From: Thermoactinomyces daqus | GTDB lineage: Bacteria > Bacillota > Bacilli > Thermoactinomycetales > Thermoactinomycetaceae | Assembly (NCBI RefSeq): GCF_000763315.1 | Contig: NZ_JPST01000014.1 | Span: 1-64,000, forward strand | Length of the DNA stretch: 64,000 bases | Direction: 5' to 3' | In this document: positions 61,802 to 64,000 of the stretch, in pieces | Layout: each line of letters starts with the position of its first letter | How positions within the stretch are numbered: the stretch's first letter is position 1 | Made by a program: the position numbers and the translations under genes | The notes under the pieces: model-generated | The model's database searches: none | Told to the model about the DNA's origin: nothing | The model's input: the letters and a program-made list of their open reading frames with translations, nothing else

Positions 61802-62548
61802 TTAATCCTGATTTTCCAATTTTTCGCGATCCGGCACTTCACGCAAAACACGTGCAGGCACCCCGACATAAACTTTGGCCGTTTCCGTATCGCGGTGAAC
61901 CAAAGCACCGGCAGCAATAAAACTTTCCTCCGCCACGGTTACACCCGGCAACAGAATGGAACCGCCTCCCACGCGGGCTCCCCGTTTCACCAGCGGGCCC
62001 TTAACGAATTTAAACCGCTCTTTGGTCCGTCCCATAAAGTTATCGTTGGTTGTGGTCACGGTTGGCGCGATGAAGACGCGCTCTTCCAGGGTCGTATAGG
62101 CAGTGATGTAAGCATTCGTCTGAATTTTGGTGAAAGAACCGATTTCCACTTGATTTTCCACGGCCACTCCACGCCCGATAACCACACGGTCACCGATTGT
62201 GCATTTTTCACGGACAGAGGCCTGATCGCCGATCATAACCTCTTTGCCAAACGTGCTCCCCCGGTAAAGGACGGTATTGGCCCCGATCGTCGTTCCGTCG
62301 CCGATGGTGAGCGGCGGCAGATCGGCATCCACTTTTACCGTGGAACTCTTGGCCGGACGAGGCCAGCGCCCCAACACGCAGTTATCTGAAATATATACGT
62401 TTGATCCGATCACAGTTCCTGCATGAATGGTTACATTATTGCCAATGGTCACGTTATCGCCCAACACGACTCCTTCTTCTACGACGGAAAAGAAGCCGAT
62501 GGAGACACCTGTCCCCATCTTGACTGACTCATGCACAAAGTTTTTCAT
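61802..62548 (-). CDS. Hexapeptide-repeat sugar acetyltransferase (WbpD-like)
   Basis: Left-handed beta-helix protein of 248 residues with many I-G-x-x-V-x-I repeats (VVLGDNVTIGNNVTIHAGTV, DRVVIGRGVAVENQVEIGSF). NDNFMGRTKERFKFVKGPLV near residue 170 resembles the WbpD/WlbB N-acetyltransferases that acetylate a UDP-3-amino-hexuronate. It lies between the flippase and a WbpA-type dehydrogenase, supporting that role. Confidence 0.85.
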   Translation of the reverse strand: MKNFVHESVKMGTGVSIGFFSVVEEGVVLGDNVTIGNNVTIHAGTVIGSNVYISDNCVLGRWPRPAKSSTVKVDADLPPLTIGDGTTIGANTVLYRGSTFGKEVMIGDQASVREKCTIGDRVVIGRGVAVENQVEIGSFTKIQTNAYITAYTTLEERVFIAPTVTTTNDNFMGRTKERFKFVKGPLVKRGARVGGGSILLPGVTVAEESFIAAGALVHRDTETAKVYVGVPARVLREVPDREKLENQD

Positions 62549-62562
62549 GGAAAAACCCGCCT

Positions 62563-63876
62563 TTATAGTTTTTCGTAATCCGCTTCGATTTTTTGTACAT
62601 CTTTCAGCGCATTCCGCGTATCAAAGATGACTTTCGCTTTTTTGGCAATCAATTCGTAATCAAATGCGCTGTGATCGGTCGTGATCAGGACAAGATCGGC
62701 AGACTCGAGCAATTCTTCGGTCAACGGCACGGTTTCATACTCTTTGTCTCCAGCACGGAAGGTGGAGATATGCGGGTCAACCGTCACAAAATCAGCGCGA
62801 TATTTTTCAAGGAGTTGCACGATCTCCATCACCGGCGATTCGCGATAGTCGTCAATATCTTTTTTGTAGGCGACGCCGAGCACGGCCACTTTCGCTCCGT
62901 TCAACGCTTTGCCGTAGCGATTGAGCACTTTCATGATGCGGTCGACCACGAATTCCGGCATTTCATTGTTGATTTCCCCGGCCACTTCGATCAGGCGGGT
63001 GTGGTAGTTGTATTCACGCGCTTTCCAGGTGAGGTAGAACGGATCGATCGGAATGCAGTGACCGCCCAGCCCCGGTCCCGGATAAAACGCCATATAGCCA
63101 TAAGGTTTTGTTTTTGCCGCATCGATCACCTCCCAGATATCGATGCCCATTTTATTGCACAAAATCGCCATTTCATTGACCAGGGCGATATTGATATTGC
63201 GGAAGGTGTTTTCCAAAATCTTCTCCATCTCCGCCACTCTGGGGCTGGAGACGACGTGAACTTCCCCTTCGAGCACCGAGCGGTAAAGCGCAGCGGCAAT
63301 CTCCGTACATTCCGGCGTTACCCCGCCAACCACTTTGGGCGTGTTTTTGGTGTTAAATACTTTGTTGCCCGGGTCTACCCGTTCCGGCGAATAAGCGAGG
63401 AAGAACTCTTCTCCCACTTTCAGGCCGGTTTCCTCCAGAATCGGTTTGACCACTTCTTCCGTCGTTCCCGGATACGTCGTGCTTTCCAGAACAACCAGCA
63501 TGCCGGGATGAAGGTATTTGGCGATGCTTTTCGCCGAATTCTCCACATAGGAGACATTGGGTTGCTGATATTGATCAAGGGGGGTGGGAACGCAAATAGC
63601 CACCGCATCTACATCGGAGATGAGGGAATAATCAGTGGTTGCACGAAGCAAACCTTCCGAAACCAGTTCTTTCAGCTCTTCATCCACAACGTCCCCGATA
63701 TAGTTGATTCCTTTGTTCACCATGTCGACGCGGTTTGGCAGGATATCAAAGCCGATCACTTTAAAGCCCGCTTTTGCTTTTTCGACGGCGAGCGGCAAAC
63801 CGACATATCCCAATCCGACAACGCCGATCACGGCTGATTTATCGTTAATTTTTTGCAGCAATGTTTTTCCGCTCAT
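62563..63876 (-). CDS. UDP-sugar 6-dehydrogenase (WbpA/WecC type)
   Basis: Oxidises a UDP-HexNAc at C6 to the uronic acid with NAD. 437 residues: NAD loop IGVVGLGYVGLPLAVEKAKA (about 17-36), SPERVDPGN, the catalytic Cys in GPGLGGHCIPIDPFYLTWKA (about 266), and a C-terminal UDP-binding part AYKKDIDDYRESPV. The HexNAc branch is indicated by these signatures; GlcNAc or ManNAc cannot be told apart by eye. Confidence 0.92.
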   Translation of the reverse strand: MSGKTLLQKINDKSAVIGVVGLGYVGLPLAVEKAKAGFKVIGFDILPNRVDMVNKGINYIGDVVDEELKELVSEGLLRATTDYSLISDVDAVAICVPTPLDQYQQPNVSYVENSAKSIAKYLHPGMLVVLESTTYPGTTEEVVKPILEETGLKVGEEFFLAYSPERVDPGNKVFNTKNTPKVVGGVTPECTEIAAALYRSVLEGEVHVVSSPRVAEMEKILENTFRNINIALVNEMAILCNKMGIDIWEVIDAAKTKPYGYMAFYPGPGLGGHCIPIDPFYLTWKAREYNYHTRLIEVAGEINNEMPEFVVDRIMKVLNRYGKALNGAKVAVLGVAYKKDIDDYRESPVMEIVQLLEKYRADFVTVDPHISTFRAGDKEYETVPLTEELLESADLVLITTDHSAFDYELIAKKAKVIFDTRNALKDVQKIEADYEKL

Positions 63877-63897
63877 GGATCATTCCATCCTTTGCCC

Positions 63898-64000
63898 TTA
63901 TTTGTTGTAATACGTTTTAATCGTATCGACAATCGCGTGAATGGTTTCATCGGAGAGCTCTGCATAAAGAGGCAGCGCAAACGTGCGTTTGGCCATGTAC
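63898..64000 (-). CDS. DegT/DnrJ/EryC1 aminotransferase, C-terminal end (partial)
   Basis: The last 33 codons of a gene entering from the right edge: YMAKRTFALPLYAELSDETI then HAIVDTIKTYYNK and a TAA at 63898. This matches the C-terminal end of sugar aminotransferases (LPxYxEL). It lies 21 bp upstream of the dehydrogenase gene start, consistent with a WbpE-type step. Confidence 0.8.
   Translation of the reverse strand, partial: YMAKRTFALPLYAELSDETIHAIVDTIKTYYNK

Noticed and set aside
62593-63837. 414-residue plus-strand frame opposite the UDP-sugar dehydrogenase
   Set aside because: Antisense shadow; Phe/His-rich composition typical of reverse reading of a Lys/Glu/Val-rich protein.

Overview
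The window comes from the chromosome of an endospore-forming, naturally transformable Gram-positive bacterium. Evidence: a gerAB remnant and coat-like peptides, a comFA/comFC locus, a SAM-I riboswitch, a DegU-type regulator, Bacillus-like Shine-Dalgarno sites with frequent GTG/TTG starts, and LytR-CpsA-Psr cell-wall enzymes. Moderate GC and protein style suggest a thermoactinomycete-like member of the Bacillales; this assignment is inference, since no rRNA is present.

Layout. 1-2.5 kb: tail of a type IV pilus operon (pilM-pilN-pilO, minus strand). 2.7-14 kb: an accessory stretch full of decay. It holds remnants of a rhodanese, a methyltransferase, gerAB and an unidentified protein, an intact cytochrome P450, an acetyltransferase, a tyrosine recombinase broken by a 49-bp insertion, a frameshifted membrane protein, a run of very small His/Ser/Gly/Arg-rich spore-coat-like genes, an ATP-dependent DNA ligase, and a phage-like island (ArpU-type regulator, XRE regulator, Zn-ribbon peptide, exonuclease and SSB remnants, AbrB-like protein) bounded by a 21-bp direct repeat at 10452 and 13968. 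14.3-16.6 kb: a secreted nuclease toxin gene broken by a 4-bp tandem duplication, followed by an intact putative immunity gene. 16.8-19 kb: an exported amidase with three cell-wall-binding repeats.

19-24.4 kb: arginine operon argCJBDF (minus) with two ARG-box-like operators on its promoter. 24.6-34.5 kb: cytochrome c lipoprotein, a membrane protein, a crotonase, prfB with its programmed frameshift, secA, a glycosyltransferase, a UDP-GlcNAc 2-epimerase, hpf and a cold-shock gene. 34.5-37.2 kb: an amino-acid ABC transporter whose promoter carries a perfect ARG box, making it a probable ArgR-controlled arginine uptake system; a cluster of DnaA boxes lies inside this operon. 37.5-41.7 kb: HU, comFC, comFA (with a premature stop), and a DegU-like regulator lacking the phospho-acceptor Asp. 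41.8-45.5 kb: metK with a long leader ending in a terminator, and a subtilisin-like protease. 45.7-51.5 kb: two tandem LCP genes, a YigZ protein and metNPQ under a SAM-I riboswitch.

52-64 kb: surface polysaccharide genes (initiating sugar transferase, epimerase, glycosyltransferase, polymerase, flippase, acetyltransferase, UDP-sugar dehydrogenase, aminotransferase end) with a third LCP gene, interrupted by alsS, an aldehyde dehydrogenase remnant and a yrdB-like remnant. Together with the epimerase at 32 kb they suggest a diacetamido-uronic-acid-containing polymer that LCP enzymes attach to the wall.
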